A DNA stretch of 64,000 bases. Origin: Streptomyces mirabilis (lineage in GTDB: Bacteria; Actinomycetota; Actinomycetes; Streptomycetales; Streptomycetaceae). Of the stretch, positions 8,996 to 16,333 are shown one piece after another. The translations under genes and the position numbers were made by a program. The notes beneath the pieces were generated by a model. That model saw nothing but the letters and a program-made list of their open reading frames with translations. It searched no databases and was not told the origin of the DNA. The stretch spans positions 8,680,001 through 8,744,000 of the forward strand of contig NZ_JBCJKP010000001.1 of the NCBI RefSeq assembly GCF_039503195.1, written 5' to 3'. Numbering within the stretch: position 1 is the stretch's first letter; each line of letters opens with the position of its first letter.

Positions 8996-9070
8996 GGCGG
9001 GATGTCTCCTTGGGCGATGAAGAGGGGGTCCGGGAGAGGGGCGGGGAGGGACGGATGGGGGCGGAGAGTC

Positions 9071-9514
9071 TCAGGCGGGGCGGTGTCCGGTGCCGGAAGG
9101 TCCGCGCTCGCCGGTGGCGTCGGCGCGCTCCTGCTCGGCCAGCCGTCGCCGGGCGTCCGCCCAGTCGAGGGGGAGTTCCGAGGCCGGAAGCTCCCAGAAC
9201 GTGAAGACCGAGCCGCTCGTCGTGGACCGCAGTCCGGTCATGATCGAGCGGTGCGGTTCGGTCTTCGCGTAGGTGGAGAGGGCCCGCTTGTCCTCCCAGG
9301 CCGACAGCGTCCAGAAGGTGCGCTTGAGCGGCTGGGCGACGAGCGTGGCGCCGTACGCGCCGGGCGCGCCCTTCACCTGCTTCCACGCGGCCAGGGACCG
9401 CAGGAAGAAGCGCGGTACGTCACGGAAGGAACGCACGTCGAAGCGTGAGGCCATGACGAACGCCCGGGAGTCCGGTGCGGGCACGTTGACGGTGGTCCAG
9501 GGGAGTGTGGGCAC
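9071..9514 (-). CDS. Small monooxygenase-like ferredoxin-fold protein (DUF3291/ABM-like)
   Basis: I choose the GTG at 9512-9514 (protein begins VPTLPWTTVNVPAP, 147 residues) because AGAAGG precedes it and the upstream extension is Arg/Pro-rich noise that crosses the putative operator. The product has the dimeric alpha/beta-barrel pattern: MASRFDVRSFRDVPRFFL, then KGAPGAYGATLVAQPLKRTF and WTLSAWEDKRALSTYAKTEP. This resembles DUF3291 and antibiotic-biosynthesis monooxygenase-like proteins that modify or detoxify aromatic compounds. It is the first gene of the leftward export operon, facing the MerR gene. Confidence 0.78.
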   Translation of the reverse strand: MPTLPWTTVNVPAPDSRAFVMASRFDVRSFRDVPRFFLRSLAAWKQVKGAPGAYGATLVAQPLKRTFWTLSAWEDKRALSTYAKTEPHRSIMTGLRSTTSGSVFTFWELPASELPLDWADARRRLAEQERADATGERGPSGTGHRPA

Positions 9515-9615
9515 GGTGGCGCCTTCTTCCACAGAGGCAGGACGACGGGAGAGGCAGGACGACGGACGGAGGCCCCAGGGAAGCGCTCGACGGACGGAGA
9601 CCCGGGGGAGCGTCC

Positions 9616-9660
9616 ATTGGATACCCTCGCTATCCATCTTAGACAGTAGAAGTATCCAAT
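9616..9660. promoter_or_regulatory. Inverted repeat, probable MerR operator in divergent promoter
   Basis: A perfect 9-bp inverted repeat ATTGGATAC (9616-9624) / GTATCCAAT (9652-9660) flanks a second, nested pair GGATA (9619-9623) and TATCC (9631-9635). It lies between the monooxygenase start and the MerR start, ending 21 bp before the MerR ATG. Binding by the adjacent MerR regulator is inferred from position. Confidence 0.6.
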
Positions 9661-9681
9661 GACCAGAGCGGAGCCGACCCG

Positions 9682-10308
9682 ATGCGTATGTCCGAGCTGA
9701 GCCGCCTCAGTGGCGTCTCCGTCACGACGATCAAGTACTACCTCCGCGAGGGGCTGCTCCCGCCCGGCCGGCAACTGTCGGCGACCCAGGCCGAGTACGA
9801 CGGGAACCATCTGCGCAGGCTGCGCCTGATCCGCGCGCTGACCGGCGTCCGGGGGCTGTCCGTCAGCACCGCCCGGGAGGTCCTGGGGGCTCTGGCGGAG
9901 CACACCGGCGACACCCATCGCCTGCTCGGTCTCACCCTCGGTTCGATCGGGCCCGTCGAGGACTCCGCGGAGGACTCCGCTGAACGGGCCGAAGTCGAGG
10001 CGCTCATAGGGGAGTTGGGCTGGGATGTCCACACGTCGGCGCCCGCGCGGGCGACTCTGGCCGAGACTCTGGGCTCGCTGCGCGGCCTGGGCGTGCCGCT
10101 CGACCAGGGTGCGCTCGTGCCGTACGCCCGGCTGGCCGAACGCACCGCGGCGCTCGACCTCGACCAGCTGGACGGAATCGACGACCCGCTGGAACTGGCC
10201 GAGCGCGCGCTGCTGCTCACGGTCCTGCTCGAACCCGCGCTGATGGCGCTGCGGCGCATGGCTCAGGAGAACGAGTCGGCGCGGCGTCACGGGGATGGTC
10301 GCCGATGA
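9682..10308 (+). CDS. MerR-family transcriptional regulator
   Basis: The 208-residue protein begins MRMSELSRLSGVSVTTIKYY, the winged-HTH start typical of MerR proteins, followed by LREGLLPPGRQLSATQAEYD and LRRLRLIRALTGVRGLSVST. After the DNA-binding part (residues 1-70) comes an Ala/Glu/Leu-rich helical region with no obvious metal-binding cysteines, so it probably senses an organic ligand or drug. It is transcribed divergently from the monooxygenase-MFS-DUF3533 operon and likely controls that operon and itself through the inverted repeat between them. Confidence 0.9.
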   Translation: MRMSELSRLSGVSVTTIKYYLREGLLPPGRQLSATQAEYDGNHLRRLRLIRALTGVRGLSVSTAREVLGALAEHTGDTHRLLGLTLGSIGPVEDSAEDSAERAEVEALIGELGWDVHTSAPARATLAETLGSLRGLGVPLDQGALVPYARLAERTAALDLDQLDGIDDPLELAERALLLTVLLEPALMALRRMAQENESARRHGDGRR

Positions 10309-10401
10309 CGGACGGTTGTAGTCGAGCGGACGGTCGCCGTTGGACGGACCGTGTGGTTCGGGTGGCCCTGACCGGGGGCGTCGATCAGGCGGTGGTCGCG
10401 A

Positions 10402-10656
10402 TCAACGCGGGTCTTCCGGGAGACAGTTGAGCAGGGCGTTCAGGCCGTCGTGGTCGAGGACGGTGACGCCCAGGGCCACGGTCATCACGGCCGGCAGATG
10501 CACGGCCCCCGGGAGGTCCACGTCGGCGGCGCGGGTCAGGGCCTCCGTGTCGCCCGCCGCCCAGGCCCGGACCGCCTGCCCGAAGGCGAACTCGTCGTGC
10601 GGGGGAGCCGCCGTGGCCGCCTGTTCGGCGGCCCGGCCCACGTCACGGGCCGTCAA
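10402..10656 (-). CDS. Small hypothetical protein
   Basis: An 84-residue leftward frame opens with TTG at 10654-10656 and reads DEFAFGQAVRAWAAGDTEAL, then LPGAVHLPAVMTVALGVTVL. Composition and codon third positions look coding, but no domain is recognised and no ribosome site precedes it. The TTG lies immediately beside a TTGAA-TG-TTCAA palindrome, so it could be leaderless or only the tail of a lost gene. It faces the dioxygenase gene. Confidence 0.35.
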   Translation of the reverse strand: MTARDVGRAAEQAATAAPPHDEFAFGQAVRAWAAGDTEALTRAADVDLPGAVHLPAVMTVALGVTVLDHDGLNALLNCLPEDPR

Positions 10657-10658
10657 AG

Positions 10659-10670
10659 TTGAATGTTCAA
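10659..10670. promoter_or_regulatory. TTGAATGTTCAA palindrome upstream of dioxygenase
   Basis: Inverted repeat of 5-bp arms with a 2-bp centre, 54 bp before the GTG start of the DODA-type dioxygenase. AT-rich TTGAA/TTCAA half-sites are common for MarR repressors. The MarR gene 1.8 kb downstream is a candidate binder, but its own promoter sites (CCAAATTTGG core) are only loosely alike. Confidence 0.45.
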
Positions 10671-10723
10671 GTTAATACCCTGAACCCGCAAGCCGGAGCA
10701 CCCTCACCCACGTAAGGACCGGC

Positions 10724-11608
10724 GTGAATTCCCTCCTTGACCCCGAGGTGCCGGCCGGAGCGTACGACCGGTTCCTGGTCGACGCGCTGCCGCGAGCCCG
10801 GTCCCAGCGTGCGTGGACGCCCGAGGACGGGCCGCTTCCCGCGCTGTACCTGAGCCACGGCGCGCCCCCGCTGTTCGACGACGGACCATGGCTGCGGGAA
10901 CTGTTCGAGTGGGCCCAGTCCCTGCCGAAGCCCAAGAGCGTCCTGATCGTCTCCGCACACGGGGAGGCGGCGCCGCTGTGCCTGTCCGCCCCGGCGGCGC
11001 ACACCCCGCTCGTCCACGACTTCGGCGGCTTCCACCCGCGCTCCTACACGATGAGGTACGACACTCCCGACGCGACCTCCCTCGCGCACCGCGTGGCCGG
11101 GGCCATGCCGGACGGCGAGTCGCTGTACCAGCACCCCTCCCGCGGCCTCGACCACGGAGCCTGGGTGCCGCTGATGGCCATGTACCCCTTGGGTGACATC
11201 CCGGTGCTCCAGCTCAGCCTGCCCACCCACGACCCCGGCCGGCTCCTCGAACTCGGCGCCCGGCTCGGCCCGTTGCGGGAGGAGGGCGTCCTCGTGATCG
11301 GCTCGGGGTTCATGACGCACGGGCTGCCCCACCTCACCCGCGAGATGCTGACACGGGGCGAAGTGCCGCGCTGGTCCTCGGACTTCGACACCTGGGTCGC
11401 CGACGCGCTCGCCCGCGGCGACGGCGACGTACTCGCGGCCTTCCGGACCGGGGCGCCCGGAATGCCGTACGCCCATCCGACGGTCGACCACTACATCCCG
11501 CTGTTCGTCACGCTGGGCGCCGCCCCGAGGGCCGACCGGGCGGTGCGCACCACCGTCGAGGGTTTCATGATGGGCTTCTCCAAGCGGTCCTTCCAGACCG
11601 CGGTGTGA
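10724..11608 (+). CDS. DODA/LigB-type class III extradiol ring-cleavage dioxygenase
   Basis: The 294-residue protein starts with GTG (MNSLLDPEVPAGAYDRF) behind AAGGA at 10714-10718. Motifs of the 4,5-DOPA-dioxygenase family are visible: LPALYLSHGAPPLFDDGPWL (first His), ILIVSAHGE-like segment (VLIVSAHGEAAPLC, second His), FGGFHPRSYTMRYDTP, and GLDHGAWVPLMAMYP (third His). These bind a single non-haem metal ion and cleave catechol-type rings in family members. The start extension of ~35 residues is longer than usual. Followed 55 bp later by a mycothiol-dependent enzyme gene, so the two may form an aromatic or quinone detoxification operon. Confidence 0.9.
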   Translation: MNSLLDPEVPAGAYDRFLVDALPRARSQRAWTPEDGPLPALYLSHGAPPLFDDGPWLRELFEWAQSLPKPKSVLIVSAHGEAAPLCLSAPAAHTPLVHDFGGFHPRSYTMRYDTPDATSLAHRVAGAMPDGESLYQHPSRGLDHGAWVPLMAMYPLGDIPVLQLSLPTHDPGRLLELGARLGPLREEGVLVIGSGFMTHGLPHLTREMLTRGEVPRWSSDFDTWVADALARGDGDVLAAFRTGAPGMPYAHPTVDHYIPLFVTLGAAPRADRAVRTTVEGFMMGFSKRSFQTAV

Positions 11609-11663
11609 ACCCTTGAACCCTCCGTACCGACACAAACCGCCTTCACCTCAACGGAGTTGAGAC

Positions 11664-12458
11664 ATGAACGACCATGCCGACCAGACCATCGACGCCCTGC
11701 GCGGCGGACACGACTACCTGACCGCCGTGGTGCACGGGCTCGCCACCGCCGACCTCACCCGGCCGTCGGGGGCGTCGGAGTGGGACGTGTCCCAGGTCCT
11801 CAGCCACCTGGGCAGCGGCGCGGAGATCGGCCTCGCGTCCCTGGAGGGCGCGCTGAACGGCACCGGGCCCAAGGGCGGCGACTTCAACAAGTCGGTGTGG
11901 GCGCGCTGGGACGCGATGTCCCCGGTCGAGCGAGCCGAGGGCTTCGTGACCGCCAACGAGGCGCTGGTGCGCGGGTACGAGGCTCTCGACCCGCGGGCCC
12001 GTGCCGAACTCCGGGTCGACCTCGGCTTCCTGCCCGCGCCCGTGGACGTCGCGACGGTGGCGGGTCTGCGGCTCGGCGAGTTCACCCACCACACCTGGGA
12101 CGTGGAGGTGGCCTTCGACCGTACGGCGGTCCTGGCGCCCGCCGCGGTCGAGCCGCTCCTCGACCAGTCCGGACTGCTCATCGGCTTCCTCGGCAAGGTC
12201 GAGGCCCTCGGTGGACGGCAGGTTCGCCTCGCTGTCCACACCACCGCTCCCCGGCGCGCGTTCGGGCTCGACCTGGTCGACGCGGTCGCGCTCACCGACG
12301 AGCCGGCCGAGCCCGACGCCGTCCTGAGCGCACCGGCCGAGTGGTGGCTGCGGCTCGTCACCGGCCGCCATGCCGCCGCCCACACCCCGGCCGAGGTGAC
12401 CCTCAAGGGCGACACCCTCACCCTGGACGACCTGCGACGCGTCTTCCCCGGGTTCTGA
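11664..12458 (+). CDS. Maleylpyruvate-isomerase-family (mycothiol-dependent) enzyme
   Basis: The 264-residue protein begins MNDHADQTIDALRGGHDYLT and carries the DinB-like N-terminal bundle of mycothiol-dependent maleylpyruvate isomerases: residues around WDVSQVLSHLGSGAEI (metal His), a central Glu/Asp region and LGEFTHHTWDVEVAFDRTAV with the second His cluster (about residues 140-155). A C-terminal SCP2-like domain closes it. Family members isomerise ring-cleavage products or transfer mycothiol. Sitting right behind an extradiol dioxygenase, it may process the cleavage product or protect against quinones. Confidence 0.88.
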   Translation: MNDHADQTIDALRGGHDYLTAVVHGLATADLTRPSGASEWDVSQVLSHLGSGAEIGLASLEGALNGTGPKGGDFNKSVWARWDAMSPVERAEGFVTANEALVRGYEALDPRARAELRVDLGFLPAPVDVATVAGLRLGEFTHHTWDVEVAFDRTAVLAPAAVEPLLDQSGLLIGFLGKVEALGGRQVRLAVHTTAPRRAFGLDLVDAVALTDEPAEPDAVLSAPAEWWLRLVTGRHAAAHTPAEVTLKGDTLTLDDLRRVFPGF

Positions 12459-12482
12459 TCCTCCGGTCCATCCCCTGAGGGG

Positions 12483-13028
12483 TTACTTCCCCGGCCCCCC
12501 GGGGGCCGTGTCGCCGCCCTCGACCTGCCTGGAGTCCGCACCGGGATGCGGCGAGGGCGGCAACAGGTCGTGCAGTGCCTCGTACCGCTGCGCGCAGGCC
12601 GTCTGCGCGATGGCCTGCGAGACGGCGTCGGCCAGCGGGCCCGTGGACTCGCGCAGCAGCCGACGCGCCTTGTCCGTGAGGGCCACCTCGATACCGCGCC
12701 GGTCGCCGCACGCCGAGCGCCGTGTGATCAGTCCCGCGTGCTGCAGACACGCCACCTGATAGGTCAGCCGCGTCTTGGGGCGCCCCAGCAGTTCCGCGAT
12801 CTGGGTCATCCGCAGGCCGGAGCCGGGCTGGTCGGCCAGCAGGCACAGCACCAGGAACTCGTCGTGCGAGACGTCGAGGGTGTCCTTGACTCGGGAGCGC
12901 AGTTGCTGCTCGATCGCCCCGGCCGCCGCCAGGAGACGCATCCAGGCCCGCAGCGGGGCGGGCAGCAGCTCACCGTCGCCCGACGGCTCGCGTTCGGGCA
13001 GGTCAGCGGGGGCGGAAGGGTCGGCCAT
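12483..13028 (-). CDS. MarR-family transcriptional regulator
   Basis: The 181-residue protein starts MADPSAPADLPEREPSGDG. The winged helix is clear: LDVSHDEFLVLCLLADQPGS, then LRMTQIAELLGRPKTRLTYQ and QHAGLITRRSACGDRRGIEV, followed by the C-terminal dimer helix. It has an acidic ~30-residue N-terminal extension. It is divergent from the YceI gene. Two CAAATTTG-centred palindromes lie in the 157-bp gap between them, so it probably represses itself and yceI in response to an oxidant or phenolic ligand. Confidence 0.92.
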   Translation of the reverse strand: MADPSAPADLPEREPSGDGELLPAPLRAWMRLLAAAGAIEQQLRSRVKDTLDVSHDEFLVLCLLADQPGSGLRMTQIAELLGRPKTRLTYQVACLQHAGLITRRSACGDRRGIEVALTDKARRLLRESTGPLADAVSQAIAQTACAQRYEALHDLLPPSPHPGADSRQVEGGDTAPGGPGK

Positions 13029-13044
13029 AGTGTCACAGTCTACC

Positions 13045-13098
13045 GGTTGTCCAAATTTGAAGAACCGGCTAGCGTGGAGTCATCCAAATTTGGATGAC
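13045..13098. promoter_or_regulatory. Two palindromic MarR operators
   Basis: Site 1 (13045-13066) is an imperfect palindrome with GGTT / AACC ends around a CAAATTTG core. Site 2 (13079-13098) is the perfect 20-bp palindrome GTCATCCAAATTTGGATGAC. Their centres are 33 bp apart, about three helical turns. They lie directly upstream of the MarR start (13028) and 88 bp before yceI, as expected for autorepression plus control of the divergent gene. Confidence 0.8.
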
Positions 13099-13185
13099 CG
13101 CATGGCCCCCCACAGTCCCCGTGTGCCGCGCGCCCCGTGTGCCGCGCACCCCTGCGCACTGCCCGTAACCGTCTGGAGAACTCTT

Positions 13186-13701
13186 ATGACCGTCGCCGTC
13201 GAAACCGGCCTGTGGCAGCTCGACCCCGCCCGTACCACCGTCGCCATCAAGCACAAGACGATGTGGGGCATGGTCACCGTGAAGGGCACCTTCACCGGAG
13301 TCGCCGGAGAGGGCGAGGTCCAGCCCGACGGGACCGCCCGCGGCACCATCACCCTGGATGTCGCGTCCCTGGACACGAAGAACGCCAAGCGGGACAAGCA
13401 CCTCCGCTCCGCCGACCTCTTCGACGCCGACCGCCACCCGACGATCACCTTCGCCGTCCGTGACGCCGTCCTAGGTCAGGACGACACCGTGGAGATCAAC
13501 GGGCAGCTGACCGTGCGCGGCATCAGCCGGCCGCAGCCCGTCACGGGTCGGGTGACCGGGGCGAGCGCCGACACCGTCACGCTCACCGCGGAGTTCACCG
13601 TGGACCGCGACCAGTTCGACATGGGCTGGAACCAGATGGGCATGATCCGCGGCCTGACGAGCGTCACCGGCACGCTCGTCTTCACCCGCGCCAAGGGCTG
13701 A
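13186..13701 (+). CDS. YceI-family protein
   Basis: The 171-residue protein begins MTVAVETGLWQLDPARTTVA. It contains the lipocalin-like YceI pattern: KHKTMWGMVTVKGTFTGVAG, LDVASLDTKNAKRDKHLRSA, DADRHPTITFAVRDAV and the closing TVDRDQFDMGWNQMG. YceI proteins bind isoprenoid or quinone-like ligands in a long hydrophobic tunnel. No signal peptide is present, so this one acts in the cytoplasm. MarR-linked yceI genes are frequent in Streptomyces. The start ATG at 13186 has GGAG 9 bp upstream. Confidence 0.93.
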   Translation: MTVAVETGLWQLDPARTTVAIKHKTMWGMVTVKGTFTGVAGEGEVQPDGTARGTITLDVASLDTKNAKRDKHLRSADLFDADRHPTITFAVRDAVLGQDDTVEINGQLTVRGISRPQPVTGRVTGASADTVTLTAEFTVDRDQFDMGWNQMGMIRGLTSVTGTLVFTRAKG

Positions 13702-13711
13702 GCCGACCCGG

Positions 13712-13742
13712 CGCCGGGGCCCGGGCCCTACCGGCCCCGGCG
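13712..13742. terminator. Bidirectional hairpin terminator between yceI and GST-like gene
   Basis: CGCCGGGGCC (13712-13721) pairs with GGCCCCGGCG (13733-13742) around an 11-nt loop, giving a 10-bp GC stem between two convergent genes. No T-tract follows, as is usual in Streptomyces. Confidence 0.7.
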
Positions 13743-13758
13743 ACGTTGGCGTACGCGG

Positions 13759-14442
13759 TCAGCGCACCTTGCCGTGGAAGGCCGGGTGGGCGTCGAGCCG
13801 ACGTACGTAGTCGCGGAGGCGGCCGTACGGCGAGAGAGACTCCGTCGGGCCGAGTTGGGTCAGGGCCACCCAGAGGTCGACGTCCGCGGCCGTCAGCTCG
13901 TCGCCCAACGCGTGGACGTGCGAGGCGAGTTGCCGGTCCAGTGACTGGAGTGTTGTCGTGCGCGCGAGCGGCGCCGCGGTAGGGGTGACGTCCCGGTCGA
14001 GGAGTTCGCGCAAGGCGTCGATGTCCGCGGTGAGGGCCGGTGGGTTCAGCCGGGGGAGGCGGGCGTCGCCCTGGCAGACCGGCAGTCCGGCGAGGTCACG
14101 CAGGATGTCCGGCGTGTGGTTGCTGACGATCCGTCCGCTCCAACGGTCGCACAGGGCGGGCGCCGTGAGCGGACCGTCGTAGTGGTGCCAGGTGGCCTCG
14201 TACGCGCCGCGCAGCGCGGCGAACGCGTCGGGTGTCTCGGCGGGAAGCGTCAGCAACGTGGTGGCGACCGAGTCGTGGAGGCCGAGCAGTTCCAGGGTGA
14301 CCGAGATGCGCAGCGAACGCGGACAGCCCTCGGCGAGGTACAGCTGATAGCGGTGCGGCGCCGGGTAGAAACCGCCGGCCAGGCCGACGCCGATGCGGCT
14401 GCGGATGCGGTGAGGGGCGGCGAGCGAGACTGTCTCGGGCAT
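13759..14442 (-). CDS. Glutathione S-transferase-like / glutathionyl-hydroquinone-reductase-like protein
   Basis: From the ATG at 14440-14442 (MPETVSLAAPHRIRSRIGVG) the gene encodes 227 residues. The thioredoxin-like half has YQLYLAEGCPRSLRISVTLE, with Cys40 in a CPRS motif matching the nucleophilic CPxS/CPWA position of ECM4/YqjG enzymes. The helical half contains SLDRQLASHVHALGDELTAA and DVDLWVALTQLGP, typical for the family. It is shorter than ordinary ECM4 proteins (~320 residues). In a mycothiol-using organism the real thiol is uncertain. The open frame extends upstream to 14940 only across repeats, so that extension is rejected. Proximity to MarR and YceI genes suggests quinone stress. 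Confidence 0.8.
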   Translation of the reverse strand: MPETVSLAAPHRIRSRIGVGLAGGFYPAPHRYQLYLAEGCPRSLRISVTLELLGLHDSVATTLLTLPAETPDAFAALRGAYEATWHHYDGPLTAPALCDRWSGRIVSNHTPDILRDLAGLPVCQGDARLPRLNPPALTADIDALRELLDRDVTPTAAPLARTTTLQSLDRQLASHVHALGDELTAADVDLWVALTQLGPTESLSPYGRLRDYVRRLDAHPAFHGKVR

Positions 14443-14553
14443 GACTCTCCAGGGAACGTCGAAGCCCCCGCGGCCCGTTGGGCGGCGGTGGCGGAACGGA
14501 GTGACCGCGCTGACGTACGGGCCGGTCCGGATCGTGGGACGTACCCGACCGGA

Positions 14554-14660
14554 CGGACCGCGTGGACCAGTGCGCGCAGGACGGACCGCAGGGACCAGTA
14601 CGCGCTGGACGGACCGCAGGGACCAGTACGGACGGACCGCCTGGACTAGTACGCGCTGGA
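14554..14660. repeat. Four-copy 28-bp tandem repeat
   Basis: Units start at 14554, 14582, 14610 and 14633, each opening CGGACCGC and containing GGACCAGTACGCGCTGGA or a close variant. Copies 1, 2 and 4 are 28 bp. Copy 3 is 23 bp, with the CGCGCT part reduced. Copies 1 and 4 carry a few substitutions. It lies upstream of the GST-like gene, in a gene-poor gap. Confidence 0.85.
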
Positions 14661-14980
14661 GACCCGCTGCAGATCGATGTGCAGGCGCCTGGTCAGACCG
14701 TTCGTGCTCCTCCTGGCCATTCCCATCGCTCCCGTGTCCGGGGCTCGCGAGAGGCGAGACCACGCTTGCCCCGCCGCACCGGCGGGACCCGGTCGTCACC
14801 CGGGGCACCCCGTCGCGGTGGAAGGGTTGCCTGTCAGCGGGCCGGGGCCGATAACCGCGTCGAACGGGAGAACCCGCACGACGGGCGCTGACAATCGTGA
14901 CCGTCCCCGTCAGTCTCGGTGCGGTCCGCGGAGCCGTCAAGAAGGCATATGCGCGGTCTCACCACGTGGTCATTCCGGCC
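14661..14980. other. Gene-free stretch
   Basis: No convincing coding sequence, hairpin or operator was recognised here. It separates the tandem repeat from the promoter of the sulfur cluster. Confidence 0.5.
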
Positions 14981-14988
14981 GGTGCGCG

Positions 14989-15018
14989 TTGACATTCGTT
15001 TGGGGCCATGCCTAACTT
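14989..15018 (+). promoter_or_regulatory. Probable housekeeping promoter of the sulfur cluster
   Basis: TTGACA (14989-14994) and TAACTT (15013-15018) are separated by 18 bp, a good match to HrdB-type promoters. Transcription would start near 15025, about 50-65 nt before the leader peptide starts and about 340 nt before the permease ATG. Confidence 0.65.
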
Positions 15019-15080
15019 ACGCCGCATCGGACCGGATCGATTCCGGTGCGTTCGAGGCCCAACGGGGCGGAACGGTGACG

Positions 15081-15191
15081 GTGAACGCGATGTACGCAGC
15101 TGACGGGACGACCGCTTCGCGGCGCCACGGCTGCTCCGCCGCCGCACGGTGTTGTAGCTCCCGCGGCGCCCGCTGTCTCTGTCAGGGCTGA
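15081..15191 (+). CDS. Cys-rich leader peptide (candidate attenuator)
   Basis: A short frame ends TGA at 15189-15191. From the ATG 15090 it encodes 33 residues; in-frame GTGs at 15081 and 15075 are also possible, and GGGCGGA at 15065-15071 suits the GTG at 15081 best. The C-terminal part reads HGCSAAARCCSSRGARCLCQ: five Cys codons in the last ~20, two of them tandem TGT TGT. It lies between the promoter and the ABC permease. Known actinobacterial leaders with Cys codons regulate sulfur genes by translation-coupled attenuation. Here the role is inferred from position, composition and the sulfur character of the genes behind it. Confidence 0.6.
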   Translation: MNAMYAADGTTASRRHGCSAAARCCSSRGARCLCQG

Positions 15192-15318
15192 CCGCTTCCG
15201 CCTTCCGCGGCGTTGAACGTCCGCACGGCTCGACCTCCTTCGCCCGCCGTCCTGTCGGCGTGGTGTCGGTGAGCCTCTCCTCCCTCCGTACCCCCTGACA
15301 TCCGTCTGTCCCCGCGCG

Positions 15319-15343
15319 CACCGCCGTACGGGCCGCGGCGGTG
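15319..15343 (+). promoter_or_regulatory. Hairpin between Cys leader and ABC permease
   Basis: CACCGCCG (15319-15326) pairs with CGGCGGTG (15336-15343) around a 9-nt loop, 25 bp before the permease ATG. It could be the attenuating structure or could affect ribosome access. No alternative pairing was worked out. Confidence 0.45.
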
Positions 15344-15367
15344 TGTCCGCATTCGTTGGAGCCCTCC

Positions 15368-16333
15368 ATGAGTGAATCCCTGGGCTCCGCCGTGCCGTTG
15401 AGCACGACGGAGCCCCGCCCGGCCGCGGCACAGCGCGTGCTGCCCCTGCGCCACCCCGGCCGCTGGATCGCCTCGGCGATCGTGCTCGTCGTGGTCGCCC
15501 AGATCGTCCACGGGCTGGCGACCAACCCCTTCTTCCAGTGGGACCGGTTCCCGTACTGGTTCCTGCGTCCCACGATCCTCGACGGCTTGCTCATCACCCT
15601 CGAAGTGACGTTCTACAGCGCTGTGTTGGGCCTGCTGGGCGGCATCCTGCTCGCCCTGGCCCGACTCTCCAAGAGCCCCGTGCTGCGCGCGGTGAGCTGG
15701 GTCTACATCTGGCTGTTCCGCTCGGTGCCGCTCATCGTCGTCCTGCTCTTCCTCTACAACTTCAGCGCGCTCTACAAGACGCTGAGCCTAGGCGTCCCCT
15801 TCGGCCCCGCCTTCCTCACCTTCGACGAGTCCCGGCTCGCCACCGACATGGTCGTCGCGGTCGTCGGACTGAGCCTCAACGAGGCGGCGTACGCGGCGGA
15901 GGTGGTCCGCGGTGGCATCCTCTCCGTCGACCAGGGCCAGCACGAGGCGGCCTCCGCACTCGGTCTGCCCAAGGGCTACCAGTTCACGAGGATCGTCTTC
16001 CCGCAGGCACTGCGCTCCATCACCCCGAACTACGTCAACCAGCTGATCGGCCTGATCAAGGGCACCTCGCTGGTCTTCTACGTCTCGCTGCTCGACCTCT
16101 TCGGCTCGGTGCAGAGCATGGGCTCCACCTACCCCGGCGACATCGTGCCGCTGCTGCTGGTCGCCACCGCCTGGTACCTGATCCTCACGAGCGTCGTGTC
16201 CGTCGTCCAGTTCTATGTCGAGCGGTACTACTCGCGGGGCGCGCTGCGCTCCCTCCCGCCGACCCCGTTGCAGAAGGCCCGCACCGGGCTGCGTGACCTG
16301 CGGGCCCGGGTCCGCAAGGAGGCGGCGATATGA
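15368..16333 (+). CDS. Amino-acid ABC transporter permease (polar amino acid / cystine type)
   Basis: The ATG at 15368 has GGAG 6 nt upstream and gives 321 residues. The HisM/TcyL-type core begins at DGLLITLEVTFYSAVLGLLG and contains the EAA loop VDQGQHEAASALGLPKGYQF that docks the ATPase, then FPQALRSITPNYVNQLIGLI. About five to six membrane helices are visible, with an N-terminal extra helix (ASAIVLVVVAQIVHGLA). It probably homodimerises, because only one permease gene is present. It overlaps the ATPase gene by 4 bp. Cluster context suggests uptake of cystine or S-modified cysteine. An earlier in-frame GTG at 15341 lies in the hairpin and is less likely. Confidence 0.92.
   Translation: MSESLGSAVPLSTTEPRPAAAQRVLPLRHPGRWIASAIVLVVVAQIVHGLATNPFFQWDRFPYWFLRPTILDGLLITLEVTFYSAVLGLLGGILLALARLSKSPVLRAVSWVYIWLFRSVPLIVVLLFLYNFSALYKTLSLGVPFGPAFLTFDESRLATDMVVAVVGLSLNEAAYAAEVVRGGILSVDQGQHEAASALGLPKGYQFTRIVFPQALRSITPNYVNQLIGLIKGTSLVFYVSLLDLFGSVQSMGSTYPGDIVPLLLVATAWYLILTSVVSVVQFYVERYYSRGALRSLPPTPLQKARTGLRDLRARVRKEAAI

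Noticed and set aside
14554..14660. Possible CRISPR array
   Set aside because: The 28-bp units are directly contiguous with no spacers, and no cas gene is in the window.
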